A stretch of DNA of 64,000 nt from Spirosoma fluviale (GTDB lineage: Bacteria > Bacteroidota > Bacteroidia > Cytophagales > Spirosomataceae): the NCBI GenBank assembly GCA_945901025.1, contig CAMDJW010000009.1, forward strand, positions 1 to 64,000, read 5' to 3'. Every line of letters begins with the position of its first letter. Position 1 is the stretch's first letter. The notes beneath the pieces are model-generated. The model did no database searches and was not told where the DNA came from. It worked only from the letters and a program-made list of their open reading frames with translations. A program made the position numbers and the translations under genes. Positions 26,087 to 36,216 of the stretch are shown one piece after another.

Positions 26087-28227
26087 TCAACCACCAGCTT
26101 CCTTAGGCTTATTTGATTTTTTGACGAAGTAAATTTCAGGAAATATACCCCTTTGGAAATTCGAGATACATCAATCCTAGAGGGAATCAACTTTTCAATT
26201 TGAACAATAGCCAGTATTTTTTTACCTATAAAATCAATCACTTCATAGGTACCACTTTCATTGGTAATAATTTGAACATACTCTTTACTCGGATTTGGCC
26301 ATATCTGAATGAATGAATTTTCAACATTGCTAGATAATTCAGACATGGATTTATTTTGTAATAATTGGACACCTCCAGTAGATAGGCCAACACTTATATC
26401 CATCAAACCATCTTGATTCCAATCGGATGCAGATACCGTTGCCTTTTGACCAAAATTAAAGGACTCGAAATTAGCGTCGGATTGCCAAAAAATTAATGAT
26501 GTTGTTGGGTCTAATATACCCACATGTAAACGGCCAAAATTATCGACGCCAATAAAATCCAAGCGGCCATCTAGGTCCCCATCCGCCAAAGTAAATGATT
26601 GTAAAACCCAATCTGTTTTTTTAGAAAAACCACCCCAATCAGAACTGAGTATTTTCGAAAAAGACCTGTCATAACTTCGAATTCGACCACTTTTTTCTAA
26701 AACCAATAAATCTACTTGGCCATCTTGATTCCAATCCGTAAATAAAGGCCGATCACCAGAAGATAATCCAGCAAGTTTATATTGATTGCTTACAGAAGAA
26801 TTTGAAGTAAAATACCTTATTTCTGGCCCTAAAAATGTTTGTATCGATAGGATTAATTGGCGCCGCCCAGAAGAAACAAGATCCGCCAAAGATAATCGAA
26901 TATCTGTTCCCTGAATCAGTTTTGAAAGTCCGCCAAAATCATCTGTTTTGAGAATTAATTCAGGTTTTAAAGAGGTTCCTACATTTTCAAAATAAAAAAT
27001 AGATGCTCGCACGCCTACTAGACCACGAATTCCAGCATTCCCAACATATAAGTCTAAATCTCCATCTTGGTCTCCATCCCACCAAACACAAGATGCACCC
27101 TCACCCACGTCAATCATTTCAGATTGTAAATAATTTTTTGATTTTAATACCCAATCACCCTTTTCGAATTGAAATAAAGAAACCGAGTTTTGAAAATCCT
27201 GAATATACCCCCCATTATCAGCAGCATTAGTAGAAGTCAATAATTCCATTTGCCCATCCCCATTTAAATCCAAAGGAAATGCAGCCGCAAACGAAGGAAC
27301 TGAAACGGGATTTTTAGTCGGATAATCGAATTCCGCTTTTAAAAAATTAGCCTGGTTTAAACTTCCCGTATTTGGCAAATAAACAAGGTTTGAACAAGTA
27401 ACATGACCAAATAATAAGTCCTTAATGCCATCCTTATTTAAATCCAATAAGTTCAAACTATTGCCCGTATGCATCGTTTGATATGGCGACAAATTACTAT
27501 GTAAGGCTACAGACGAATTCCCAGAAGCATTACAAGGAACCCCAAATAAAATATCACGGCAGTCGTTATGAATAAAATTACCCCAACAATCACCTAATTT
27601 CTGAAATTGTAATCCCATTTGGCCTGTCTTCTCAACCGACATATTTTTGTGAAATTCTAGGTAATGTCCCCCAGGTTCAAAAGATAAAATATCAATATCC
27701 CCATCTCCATCTAAATCCCCGATGGCCGGAATATCAGATGCGGCCACATACAAGTTTATTTTACCAGAAAATCCCTCACTAAAAAGTGCCTCAGAAACAA
27801 CCTCAAATTTAATGTTTGGCCCTACAGAAATATTTCGATACACTTTAACTCCGGCAGAAGTTGACGTAAAAAGATCCTTTCTCCTATCCCCATCAAAATC
27901 ACAAACAATGAGCCAATTTTCTATTAAAGGGAAATTTTTCTCATACATTGGGTCATAGGCTAATGCGATAGCTCCTCCTATTATTGATTTATTAATATAG
28001 GTAAATACCTTTTGATTCGTTCGGTCAAAGGCAAGTACATCTTCGACTCCATCCCCATTTAAATCAATCTGAGAAAATTGCGCAGCATTTAATCCCCCAG
28101 CCCATGGATTTTTCAAAATCCCTTTGCCATTCGAGACATTAATATCTTGATTAAACTTAAATTGAAGGCCTTGTCCTAAAATTTGAGCACTAAAAACCAG
28201 TAAAAAAAGGAATACTAAATTTTTCAT
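26083..28227 (-). CDS. FG-GAP/VCBS repeat protein with type IX secretion signal
   Basis: A secreted protein of about 714 aa. It has a signal peptide (MKNLVFLFLLVFSAQILGQG), a series of FG-GAP/VCBS-type repeats carrying calcium-loop sequences such as DLNGDGVEDVLAFD, DLDGDGDIDILSFE, DLNKDGIKDLLFG and DGDQDGDLDLYVGN, and a C-terminal sorting domain (IQIWPNPSKEYVQII, then GVYFLKFTSS) typical of type IX secretion cargo in Bacteroidota. It is predicted to be a surface or extracellular beta-propeller adhesin-like protein. The frame extends to 28410, but the ATG at 28227 starts the signal peptide and leaves a normal gap to the divergent murF. Confidence 0.88.
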   Translation of the reverse strand: MKNLVFLFLLVFSAQILGQGLQFKFNQDINVSNGKGILKNPWAGGLNAAQFSQIDLNGDGVEDVLAFDRTNQKVFTYINKSIIGGAIALAYDPMYEKNFPLIENWLIVCDFDGDRRKDLFTSTSAGVKVYRNISVGPNIKFEVVSEALFSEGFSGKINLYVAASDIPAIGDLDGDGDIDILSFEPGGHYLEFHKNMSVEKTGQMGLQFQKLGDCWGNFIHNDCRDILFGVPCNASGNSSVALHSNLSPYQTMHTGNSLNLLDLNKDGIKDLLFGHVTCSNLVYLPNTGSLNQANFLKAEFDYPTKNPVSVPSFAAAFPLDLNGDGQMELLTSTNAADNGGYIQDFQNSVSLFQFEKGDWVLKSKNYLQSEMIDVGEGASCVWWDGDQDGDLDLYVGNAGIRGLVGVRASIFYFENVGTSLKPELILKTDDFGGLSKLIQGTDIRLSLADLVSSGRRQLILSIQTFLGPEIRYFTSNSSVSNQYKLAGLSSGDRPLFTDWNQDGQVDLLVLEKSGRIRSYDRSFSKILSSDWGGFSKKTDWVLQSFTLADGDLDGRLDFIGVDNFGRLHVGILDPTTSLIFWQSDANFESFNFGQKATVSASDWNQDGLMDISVGLSTGGVQLLQNKSMSELSSNVENSFIQIWPNPSKEYVQIITNESGTYEVIDFIGKKILAIVQIEKLIPSRIDVSRISKGVYFLKFTSSKNQISLRKLVVD

Positions 28228-28273
28228 TCGATATTTGTAAACGCAATATGCAAATTGGAGCATTAAATATAAA

Positions 28274-29566
28274 ATGAAGGTTACTAATTCATTGCTTTTA
28301 GAGAAATTTTTATCCTCCACTGGGATATCAACCGACACCCGAAAAATAGAAAAAGGAAATCTCTTTTTCGCATTAAAAGGGCCCAATTTCAACGCTAATA
28401 TACTAGCCAAAGATGCCTTAGAAAAAGGAGCATCTTACGCAGTCATTGATGATTCCAAATTTGATTCTGGAGAAAAAACATTATTAGTACAAGATAGCTT
28501 AAAAGCTTTGCAAGATTTAGCCCTCCAGTACAGAAAAACCCTAAAAATTCCCATCATTGGGCTCACGGGTTCTAATGGTAAAACCACGACAAAAGAACTT
28601 ATTTTTTCCGTTTTATCTCAAAAATACCAATGCTTTGCCACCACGGGTAATTTAAACAACCATATAGGTGTTCCGCTATCCATTCTCTCAATTAAATCTG
28701 GTGACGAAATTGCAGTGATCGAAATGGGGGCTAATAAACAAGGTGACATCAAAGAATTAGCCGATATTGCACAGCCCACTCATGGATTAATTACCAATAT
28801 TGGCAAAGCACATTTAGAGGGTTTTGGAGGAATTGAAGGGGTAAAAAAAGGAAAAGGAGAATTGTTTGACTTTTTAGCTCAAAATTCTTCCACTGTATTT
28901 TTGCCAGAAATCAAGAATGTGGTTCACGAAATGTATGCCAAAAGAGTGTTTAACCAAACGGTTTTGGCCAATCAAGAAATGCCCATTACATTAATAGCAT
29001 CAACACCCACCATCATTTACCAAACAGCGACAGGAGAAAAAAAAACCACACACTTGCCCGGTGTTTATAATTTTGAAAATATTCAAATGGCCATCGCCAT
29101 TGGAAAGCATTTTGAATTAACAGATTTAGCCTGCAATCAAGGAATAGCTAATTACCTACCTTCAAACCATCGATCTCAATTCATCAAATCTGGAAGTAAT
29201 CAGGTTTTAATGGATGCATATAATGCCAATCCCACATCTATGAATGTGGCCATAAGCCATTTTGCAGGAACCCCTAATGACCCAAAGGTTCTGATCTTAG
29301 GAGATATGTTTGAATTAGGCGATGAATCTATGAAGGAACATGCCGACTTAGGTAAATTAATTTCATCCTTCCCATTTGAAAAAATATTGTTAGTGGGAGA
29401 ACAAATGCAGCATGCCCTCATTCATTTGCCCCACGCATTTTATTTCCCAGATAAATTTGGATTGCATAATTGGCTTCAAGATAACCCAATTAAAAATTCA
29501 TTTATACTAATCAAAGGTTCTAGAGGAATACAATTAGAAAGTGTTCTACCTTTTTTGACCATATAA
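28274..29566 (+). CDS. murF: UDP-MurNAc-tripeptide:D-Ala-D-Ala ligase
   Basis: A 430-aa Mur ligase. It adds D-Ala-D-Ala to the cytoplasmic peptidoglycan precursor using ATP. The short N-terminal domain (SRKIEKGNLFFALKG-like, residues 20-36: TDTRKIEKGNLFFALKG) precedes the ATP-binding loop GLTGSNGKTTTKE (about 96-108), then NNHIGVPLSIL and IEMGANKQGDI. The C-terminal domain has LMDAYNANPTSM, and the ligase ends with ILIKGSRGIQLE. Standing alone rather than in a dcw cluster, it is divergent from the FG-GAP gene with 46 bases between start codons. Confidence 0.96.
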   Translation: MKVTNSLLLEKFLSSTGISTDTRKIEKGNLFFALKGPNFNANILAKDALEKGASYAVIDDSKFDSGEKTLLVQDSLKALQDLALQYRKTLKIPIIGLTGSNGKTTTKELIFSVLSQKYQCFATTGNLNNHIGVPLSILSIKSGDEIAVIEMGANKQGDIKELADIAQPTHGLITNIGKAHLEGFGGIEGVKKGKGELFDFLAQNSSTVFLPEIKNVVHEMYAKRVFNQTVLANQEMPITLIASTPTIIYQTATGEKKTTHLPGVYNFENIQMAIAIGKHFELTDLACNQGIANYLPSNHRSQFIKSGSNQVLMDAYNANPTSMNVAISHFAGTPNDPKVLILGDMFELGDESMKEHADLGKLISSFPFEKILLVGEQMQHALIHLPHAFYFPDKFGLHNWLQDNPIKNSFILIKGSRGIQLESVLPFLTI

Positions 29567-29628
29567 ATCTTAGGAATAGAGGTGAAAAATAAATATAATT
29601 TGACCGTTAAATAGGAGTTCAATAAGAT

Positions 29629-29660
29629 TTTGCGTCAGAAGAAAAAAAAGATTAAATTTG
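29629..29660 (+). promoter_or_regulatory. Bacteroidota-type promoter of ahcY
   Basis: TTTG at 29629-29632, a 20-base spacer and TAAATTTG at 29653-29660 match the consensus well. The predicted start is about 29667, giving a leader of about 24 bases to the ATG at 29691. Confidence 0.65.
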
Positions 29661-29690
29661 TACTTTATTAAGATAACAAGCATAAAAAAT

Positions 29691-31007
29691 ATGGCATTAA
29701 CAGCAGGTACTTATGTACCATTCAAAGTCAAAGATATTGCATTGGCCGATTGGGGTCGCAAAGAAATTCAATTAGCTGAAGCAGAAATGCCAGGTCTAAT
29801 GGCATTGAGAAGAGAATTCGGAAAAGCCCAACCATTAAAGGGAGCCCGCATCGCAGGATGTTTGCACATGACGATTCAAACAGCCGTTTTGATTGAAACT
29901 TTAACTGCTTTAGGAGCAGAGGTAACTTGGTCTTCCTGTAACATTTTCTCTACACAAGACCATGCAGCTGCAGCCATTGCTGCTGCAGGTATTCCAGTTT
30001 ACGCTTGGAAAGGCATGAACGAAGAAGAATTCAATTGGTGTATCGAACAAACTCTATTTTTTGGAGAAGATAAGCAACCACTTAACATGATTTTAGATGA
30101 TGGTGGTGATTTAACCAATATGGTTTTTGACGAATATCCAGAATTGATCAAGGAAATTAAGGGTCTTTCTGAAGAAACCACTACAGGGGTTCACCGTCTA
30201 TATGAGCGTATGAAGAATGGCACTTTATTTTTGCCAGCGATCAACGTAAACGACTCGGTGACTAAATCAAAATTTGATAATAAATATGGCTGTAAAGAGT
30301 CTTTAGTAGACGCTATTCGTCGTGCGACAGATTTGATGTTGGCCGGAAAAGTAGCTGTTGTAGCAGGTTATGGAGATGTTGGAAAAGGTTCAGCCGAATC
30401 TTTAAGAGGTGCTGGTTGCCGAGTTTTAGTCACTGAAATTGATCCAATTTGCGCACTTCAAGCCGCAATGGATGGATTTGAAGTAGTTCCTATGGATGAA
30501 GCTGCCACTAGAGCCAATATTTTTGTTACTGCCACAGGTAATGTGAAAATCATTCGTGATCGTCACTTCAAATTGATGAAGGACAAAGCTATCGTTTGTA
30601 ACATTGGTCATTTCGATAATGAAATTGACATGGAATGGTTAAACAGTAACTATGGTGACACGAAAGATCAAATCAAGCCACAAGTTGACATGTATACGAT
30701 CGAAGGTAAAAATGTAATCGTTTTAGCAGAAGGACGTTTAGTTAACCTTGGCTGCGCGATGGGTCACCCATCTTTCGTAATGTCAAATTCATTCTGTAAT
30801 CAAACATTGGCTCAACTAGAACTTTGGGCTAATTCAGCTAATTATGAAAACAAAGTTTACATCTTGCCTAAACATTTAGATGAGAAAGTAGCCTTCTTGC
30901 ACTTAGCACATATTGGCGCAAAACTAGAGGTATTAGAAAAAGAGCAGGCAGATTATATTGGCGTACCGGCTAACGGGCCATTCAAGCCTGAACATTATCG
31001 CTATTAG
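29691..31007 (+). CDS. ahcY: S-adenosylhomocysteine hydrolase
   Basis: A 438-aa NAD-dependent enzyme that splits S-adenosylhomocysteine into adenosine and homocysteine, keeping the methylation cycle running. Conserved features are [31 protein letters not shown], the NAD-binding [27 protein letters not shown] and the C-terminal KPEHYRY. The frame is open from a TTG at 29658, but that codon lies within the -7 promoter element, so the ATG at 29691 (protein start [15 protein letters not shown]) is the start. It has its own promoter and a strong terminator, so it is monocistronic. Confidence 0.97.
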   Translation: MALTAGTYVPFKVKDIALADWGRKEIQLAEAEMPGLMALRREFGKAQPLKGARIAGCLHMTIQTAVLIETLTALGAEVTWSSCNIFSTQDHAAAAIAAAGIPVYAWKGMNEEEFNWCIEQTLFFGEDKQPLNMILDDGGDLTNMVFDEYPELIKEIKGLSEETTTGVHRLYERMKNGTLFLPAINVNDSVTKSKFDNKYGCKESLVDAIRRATDLMLAGKVAVVAGYGDVGKGSAESLRGAGCRVLVTEIDPICALQAAMDGFEVVPMDEAATRANIFVTATGNVKIIRDRHFKLMKDKAIVCNIGHFDNEIDMEWLNSNYGDTKDQIKPQVDMYTIEGKNVIVLAEGRLVNLGCAMGHPSFVMSNSFCNQTLAQLELWANSANYENKVYILPKHLDEKVAFLHLAHIGAKLEVLEKEQADYIGVPANGPFKPEHYRY

Positions 31008-31024
31008 TCAATCATTAAATTTTT

Positions 31025-31057
31025 AAAAAGCTGCATGTAACCCATGCAGCTTTTTTT
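31025..31057 (+). terminator. rho-independent terminator after ahcY
   Basis: GCTGCATG (31030-31037) pairs with CATGCAGC (31043-31050) across a 5-base loop. An A-run before and a run of seven T after extend the stem and give the U-tract. It begins 18 bases after the ahcY stop. Confidence 0.92.
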
Positions 31058-31134
31058 AGGTTAACTATTTACCCCTAACACTTTCAATAAAAATAAATGC
31101 ACTTTTGTTTGTTTAAAAATTTAACAAAAAGCCG

Positions 31135-31142
31135 TATTTTTG
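31135..31142 (+). promoter_or_regulatory. candidate -7 element before purQ
   Basis: TATTTTTG matches TAnnTTTG and lies 13 bases before the purQ ATG. TTTG words at 31104-31111 are about 23-27 bases upstream, longer than the usual spacer, so the full promoter is uncertain. Confidence 0.4.
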
Positions 31143-31155
31143 AAGATAATCTGAA

Positions 31156-31854
31156 ATGAAAAATATGAAATTTGGCGTTGTAGTATTTCCTGGTTCTAAT
31201 TGCGATGATGACACAGTAGGAGTTATTGAAAGTTTAGACCACGAGGCTGTGAAACTTTGGCACAAAGAAACAGATCTACAAGGTTGTGATTTCATCATTA
31301 TCCCAGGTGGATTTTCGTATGGCGATTACCTTCGTTCAGGTGCCATTGCCCGCTTTTCACCCATCATGGACCACGTAATTGCGCATGCAAAAAACGGGGG
31401 ATATCTCATGGGCATTTGCAACGGATTCCAAGTGTTGGTGGAAGCCCATTTGCTTCCCGGGGTTCTCCTTAGAAACAGCTCTCAAAAATTTATATCAAAA
31501 AATATTTTTTTAAAGACGGCGACAAACAATTCCTTGTTGACTCAAGAACTTGATTTAAACAAAGCTTTTAAAATACCTATCGCACATGCGGAGGGAAGAT
31601 ACTTTACAGATGAAAAAACGTTAGCAAGTTTACAGGCCAACGATCAAATCTTGTTTTATTATTGTGACGAAAATGGAAACATCAATGATGCGGCCAATCC
31701 GAACGGAAGCTTGCTTAACATTGCTGGAATATGCAATGAGCAAAGAAATGTGTTTGGTCTAATGCCACACCCTGAAAGAGCCGCTGACCCCGATTTAAAT
31801 AATACAGATGGGTTGGAAATTTTGCGCCAACTAATTTTAGAAACGGTTTCTTAA
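31156..31854 (+). CDS. purQ: phosphoribosylformylglycinamidine synthase subunit PurQ
   Basis: A 232-aa class I glutamine amidotransferase that supplies ammonia for the fourth step of purine synthesis. The catalytic Cys is in GICNGFQVL, with His and Glu in MPHPERAADP; the oxyanion region is GGFSYGDYLRSGAIARFSP. A stand-alone PurQ implies that separate PurL and PurS subunits exist elsewhere in the genome. There are two closely spaced ATG codons (31156 and 31165). It is convergent with the LolA-like gene, 9 bases apart. Confidence 0.95.
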   Translation: MKNMKFGVVVFPGSNCDDDTVGVIESLDHEAVKLWHKETDLQGCDFIIIPGGFSYGDYLRSGAIARFSPIMDHVIAHAKNGGYLMGICNGFQVLVEAHLLPGVLLRNSSQKFISKNIFLKTATNNSLLTQELDLNKAFKIPIAHAEGRYFTDEKTLASLQANDQILFYYCDENGNINDAANPNGSLLNIAGICNEQRNVFGLMPHPERAADPDLNNTDGLEILRQLILETVS

Positions 31855-31863
31855 TAAACAAGA

Positions 31864-32475
31864 TTATCTCAGGTCGTTCACAGAAACGCCCGGAAATGAT
31901 TTCTTATTAAAAGTGAAGTAGGTATCATCCACTCCAGCATTCGGCGTGAATTTTGTAATTTTAAAATTCTGTTTCTTTCCTGCTTTATTAACAATGGTCC
32001 ACTCCTTCACTTTGAAGCTACCGGTTTCAATCTTTAAACTAATTTTCTGAATCTGTACCGACTTGGCCGTTGGCGCTAATTCTAACGTCGATACCCCAGC
32101 TGCTTCCGATACCAAATTGATTTTATATTGCTTTTTATCAAAGGAGTATATCTTAGCAGGATTCAAATCACCTTCCTCAGGATCAAAGCCTGAAATGTTT
32201 ACTTCATTAATTTCCTTCATGTAAGTAGACACTTCTTTCCCGTTATTGAAAATTTCTTGGCCTGCTGTTTTTAATCTAAATTTAGTTCCCCTCACGGTTA
32301 TCGACCCCGACATCACCCCATTTCCATCCGTCTGATAAGAAAAATTAGCTGAAAAAGAAGGCAATGATTTATACATCTTTTGCATGCCGTCAACGATCGA
32401 TATTGCCTTTGAAGATTGACCAAAAGTACCCAAGGAGATAAATAAACTAACAGAAATGTAAAGCAATTTTTTCAT
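31864..32475 (-). CDS. LolA-like outer membrane lipoprotein carrier
   Basis: A 203-aa exported protein with a signal peptide (MKKLLYISVSLFISLGTFGQ). The mature part resembles the LolA/LolB fold: an N-terminal helix (IVDGMQKMYKSLPSFSANFSYQT) and beta strands as in GSITVRGTKFRLKTAGQEIFNNGKEVSTYMKE and VDDTYFTFNKKSFPGV. It would ferry lipoproteins from the inner to the outer membrane. It lies 7 bases downstream of ftsK, an arrangement also common in other Bacteroidota, and is probably co-transcribed with it. Confidence 0.88.
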   Translation of the reverse strand: MKKLLYISVSLFISLGTFGQSSKAISIVDGMQKMYKSLPSFSANFSYQTDGNGVMSGSITVRGTKFRLKTAGQEIFNNGKEVSTYMKEINEVNISGFDPEEGDLNPAKIYSFDKKQYKINLVSEAAGVSTLELAPTAKSVQIQKISLKIETGSFKVKEWTIVNKAGKKQNFKITKFTPNAGVDDTYFTFNKKSFPGVSVNDLR

Positions 32476-32482
32476 ATCAATT

Positions 32483-34933
32483 TTATAGATTTTTTAATAT
32501 TTCTTCTAACTCAGTTTCCGACTTAACTAAGACCTCTCTAGCCTTAGATCCTCCAAAAGAACCCACGATACCCACTGACTCCAACTGGTCTATCAGACGC
32601 CCAGCCCGATTATAACCCAATTTCAATTTTCGTTGGATCAAAGACGTACTACCTTGTTGGTGCATCACGACTAATCGTGCCGCCTCCTCAAAAAACGAAT
32701 CTCTATTTGCTGGATCAAAGTCACCCCGATCTTGCCCACCCATTTCCTCCGAATCAGGCTCGGGCAACAAATAAGCAGACGCATAACCTTGTTGGTTCCC
32801 TATAAACTCACAAATCTCTTCCACTTCTGGAGTGTCAACAAAGGCACATTGCAAGCGTATAACTTCAGAACCCATCGATAAAAGCATATCCCCCATTCCT
32901 ACTAATTGGTCTGCACCACCCGCATCAAGAATTGTCCTAGAATCAATTTTTGACATTACTTTAAATGATAATCTCGCTGGGAAATTCGCTTTAATGGTAC
33001 CCGTAATAACGTTGACAGACGGACGCTGAGTCGCAACCACTAAGTGAATGCCTATCGCACGGGCCAATTGGGCCAAGCGAGCAATCGGATGTTCCACCTC
33101 TTTCCCTGCGGTCAACATTAAATCCGCAAGTTCATCGATGACTAAAACAATATAAGGCATAAAATCATGCTCATTAGGGTTCAACCGGCGATTGATAAAC
33201 TTCTGATTGTATTCTTTAATATTTCGACAACCCGCATCCTTCAGTTTATCATAACGCATGTCCATCTCCTTGCAAAGTGAATTAAGGGTATTAACCACTT
33301 TTTTGGTATCCGTAATAATAGCCTCCTCTGAATCTGGAAGACAAGCCAAAAAGTGTCTCTCTAATTTATTAAATAAAGAAAGCTCAACTTTTTTTGGATC
33401 GACCAAAACAAACTTTAACGTAGCAGGATGTTTTTTATAAATCAACGAAGTCAATAACATATTTAAACCAACCGACTTTCCTTGGCCCGTAGCACCGGCC
33501 ATTAATAAGTGAGGCATTTTGGCTAAATCCGCAACAAAAATTTCATTTGAAATTGTTTTTCCCAACGTAATGGGTAAATCATAGGTAGACTTCTGAAACT
33601 TTTCAGAACCAATAACTGCTCGAACGGGCACCATCTCTCTGTTCTTATTGGCCACTTCGATTCCTATCGTACCTTTTCCAGGCATTTGGCCAATAATCCG
33701 AACCCCCATAGCCGCCAAAGAAAGCGACAAGTCGTCCTCCAAAGAAGTTATTTTACTTACTCGAACACCCGCTTTGGGTATAATCTCATACAAGGTGACC
33801 GTTGGCCCAATCGTAGCCTCAATCTTCTGAATACCAATTCCATAATTCAATAAAGTCTCTACAATCTTCTCCTTATTCTCCTTCAACTCATCCATCGTCA
33901 CTTGAGTCGATTGGTTTTTCTGATCATATTCCTTCAATAAATCCAAGGTCGGATAAACGTATTTTGGTAAATCAGCTGTAGGATCATATAGGCCAAATTG
34001 CTGAACCAAATCATTCGCCTTAGTCTCCTGTCCCGCTAAACTCGAATCTTCCACTTCCTCCACCGGGGTTTCGTCCACAGCCACCTTATACGTAAACGAT
34101 AAATCATCCTCAGCTGCTACTCCATTTTCATTAGGTGCTAATATTTCTTTTACACTGATTTCTTCTACTTTCTCAGGAGGGACAATCGGTCTAAAGACCT
34201 CTAAATCTTCATTATCCTCGTGAATACTAGGCCCATCTTTATCGATAAAATCATCTTCAAAATCTGTAGGTAATCCTGCCTCATCTAAACCTACCGGCAT
34301 ATCACTGGCCAAATCAGGAACGGCCCGAACTTGTTTAGGGTTTAATTGATAAAAAATAACTAAGAAGACAAAGCCAACAAACAATATCAGAAATATAGAG
34401 AGGTATCCAATGAGTTGGTTCAGCTTCTCATTGATAAAAAAGCCTACTCCCCCACCCATAGAATGAGGCAAATCCAATTGGAATACCCAAAAACCCGCCA
34501 CTAAACTCCCCCAAATAATATAAAACAAGACCTGCCAAGAAAGGCGATCCAAAGGATATAATTCACGCTTAAAACCTAATTTTAAAGCTGATAAATAAAA
34601 AAGGGGTAAAAGCAAAAACGAAGACCAACCAAAAGTCCTAAACAAAAAGAAATGAGCAATCTTAGCTCCTAGCAAGCCTGCAAAATTCTTCACAGGAATA
34701 TCGGAACCATTTAACACATCGATTGAACCCTGCTCTAATTCACTCTGGTCAGCGACGCCGACAAAAAAATTAGATGCAAAAGCGACCAACAATAAAGTGC
34801 CAATCCCAAACAAAAAAGCCGCAAAAATAATTCGAAATCGGAAGAAAACTGGACTAGAAGAACTGTCCTTTTTTGCTCCCTTCTCAAAATTAATTTGAAG
34901 CGTTTTTGATGTATTAACGATCTTTTTGGCCAT
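32483..34933 (-). CDS. ftsK: DNA translocase FtsK
   Basis: An 816-aa FtsK/SpoIIIE ATPase that pumps DNA at the septum and helps resolve chromosome dimers. Four N-terminal membrane segments lie at about 35-57, 95-118, 133-152 and 174-196, followed by an acidic linker (about 205-320). The motor has a Walker A GATGQGKS at 480-487, a Walker B stretch YIVLVIDELADLM and ATQRPSVNVITG. The C-terminal winged-helix gamma domain (STSLIQRKLKLGYNRAGRLI) reads KOPS-like sequences. xerD is also encoded in this window (42335-43234). Confidence 0.96.
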   Translation of the reverse strand: MAKKIVNTSKTLQINFEKGAKKDSSSSPVFFRFRIIFAAFLFGIGTLLLVAFASNFFVGVADQSELEQGSIDVLNGSDIPVKNFAGLLGAKIAHFFLFRTFGWSSFLLLPLFYLSALKLGFKRELYPLDRLSWQVLFYIIWGSLVAGFWVFQLDLPHSMGGGVGFFINEKLNQLIGYLSIFLILFVGFVFLVIFYQLNPKQVRAVPDLASDMPVGLDEAGLPTDFEDDFIDKDGPSIHEDNEDLEVFRPIVPPEKVEEISVKEILAPNENGVAAEDDLSFTYKVAVDETPVEEVEDSSLAGQETKANDLVQQFGLYDPTADLPKYVYPTLDLLKEYDQKNQSTQVTMDELKENKEKIVETLLNYGIGIQKIEATIGPTVTLYEIIPKAGVRVSKITSLEDDLSLSLAAMGVRIIGQMPGKGTIGIEVANKNREMVPVRAVIGSEKFQKSTYDLPITLGKTISNEIFVADLAKMPHLLMAGATGQGKSVGLNMLLTSLIYKKHPATLKFVLVDPKKVELSLFNKLERHFLACLPDSEEAIITDTKKVVNTLNSLCKEMDMRYDKLKDAGCRNIKEYNQKFINRRLNPNEHDFMPYIVLVIDELADLMLTAGKEVEHPIARLAQLARAIGIHLVVATQRPSVNVITGTIKANFPARLSFKVMSKIDSRTILDAGGADQLVGMGDMLLSMGSEVIRLQCAFVDTPEVEEICEFIGNQQGYASAYLLPEPDSEEMGGQDRGDFDPANRDSFFEEAARLVVMHQQGSTSLIQRKLKLGYNRAGRLIDQLESVGIVGSFGGSKAREVLVKSETELEEILKNL

Positions 34934-34993
34934 AAATAAAAAGGTGTTTTAATCTATAAATTTCGACTTTTTGATTTGATTTACAAAATCATT

Positions 34994-36028
34994 TTACAAA
35001 CCATTTTTAAGGATTGCCTGATTAATTTCTTTTATCAAGCCAGGCCCTTCGTATATAAACCCAGAATAGAGCTGAATTAAACAGGCCCCAGCTTTCAATT
35101 TTTCTATCGCATCCTCCGCAGAATGTATGCCACCCACACCTACAATAGGAATTTTACCGTTCGACTTGCCATGCAAGTAGGCGATTACTTCCGTAGACCT
35201 TTCTCGTAATGGCCGACCACTTAAGCCGCCTATCTCCTTTGACAAATCGGCAGAAGACTTCAATCCCTCCCTTGAAAGTGTTGTGTTGGTAGCAATAATC
35301 CCAGCTAAATTTGTTTCTAAAACAATCTCAATGACATCATCTAATTGCTCATTGGTTAAATCTGGTGCAATTTTCAATAAGATTGGTTTTGGTTTTTGCT
35401 TACTCTGATTCAATTTTTGCAACCTGATCAACAGCTTTTTCAAAGGCTCTTTTTCTTGCAAAGCTCTTAAATTGGGCGTATTAGGCGAACTTACATTGAC
35501 AGCAAAGTAATCCACATCATTAAACAAAGTTTCAAAGCTTAAACAATAATCCTCTTCTGCTTCTTCATTGGGAGTAACTTTGTTTTTACCTAGATTGCCG
35601 CCAACAATCACCTTTGATCTTCGCGAGGCCAAACGCTGTTGCATGGCGAACATCCCGTCATTATTAAAACCCATCCGATTAATCAAAGCCTCATCTTTGG
35701 GCAAGCGGAATAGTCGGGGCGTAGGATTACCAACTTGTGCATTAGGGGTCACAGTTCCCACCTCAATAAACCCAAATCCAAGATTTGCATATTCATCCAC
35801 CAAATATGCATTTTTATCAAAACCCGCGGCTAAGCCAACCGGATTTTCAAATCTTAATCCAAATACCTCTCGAACTAAATTTTTATGCTTAAACCCATAA
35901 ACGGATTGTAAAACCAAAGAAACTCCTGGAATTTTCATCAACAATCGCAAACCATGGGCTACTATATAATGAGCGCGCTCTGGATTAATTAAGAATAAGA
36001 GCGGTTTGAGAATATTTAGATAAAACAT
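34994..36028 (-). CDS. pyrD: dihydroorotate dehydrogenase (quinone), class 2
   Basis: A 344-aa membrane-associated class 2 enzyme that oxidises dihydroorotate to orotate and passes electrons to quinone. Features are the N-terminal amphipathic helices typical of class 2 ([23 protein letters not shown]), [38 protein letters not shown], the [14 protein letters not shown] loop with the catalytic Ser (FAVNVSSPN), and [14 protein letters not shown] near the FMN phosphate. The frame is open to 36094, but the ATG at 36028 fits the family N-terminus best. Confidence 0.95.
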   Translation of the reverse strand: MFYLNILKPLLFLINPERAHYIVAHGLRLLMKIPGVSLVLQSVYGFKHKNLVREVFGLRFENPVGLAAGFDKNAYLVDEYANLGFGFIEVGTVTPNAQVGNPTPRLFRLPKDEALINRMGFNNDGMFAMQQRLASRRSKVIVGGNLGKNKVTPNEEAEEDYCLSFETLFNDVDYFAVNVSSPNTPNLRALQEKEPLKKLLIRLQKLNQSKQKPKPILLKIAPDLTNEQLDDVIEIVLETNLAGIIATNTTLSREGLKSSADLSKEIGGLSGRPLRERSTEVIAYLHGKSNGKIPIVGVGGIHSAEDAIEKLKAGACLIQLYSGFIYEGPGLIKEINQAILKNGL

Positions 36029-36216
36029 AAATTCCTTAAAAAATAAAACAAAGTAAAAATACAACATTTGAACATATTTATGGGAATAAAACAAGGATAA
36101 AATGTAGATTTAATAGAGTACATTTAAATAAATTCATTGCTTGATGAAAGTCTCAAAAAAAATAATAATTTTAAGCATCCTTCGGATAATCAAGCATTTA
36201 ATAAAATTTAAAGCCT

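Noticed and set aside
29567-29690. A SAM/SAH riboswitch before ahcY
   Set aside because: The promoter predicts a leader of only about 24 bases, too short for any known riboswitch aptamer.
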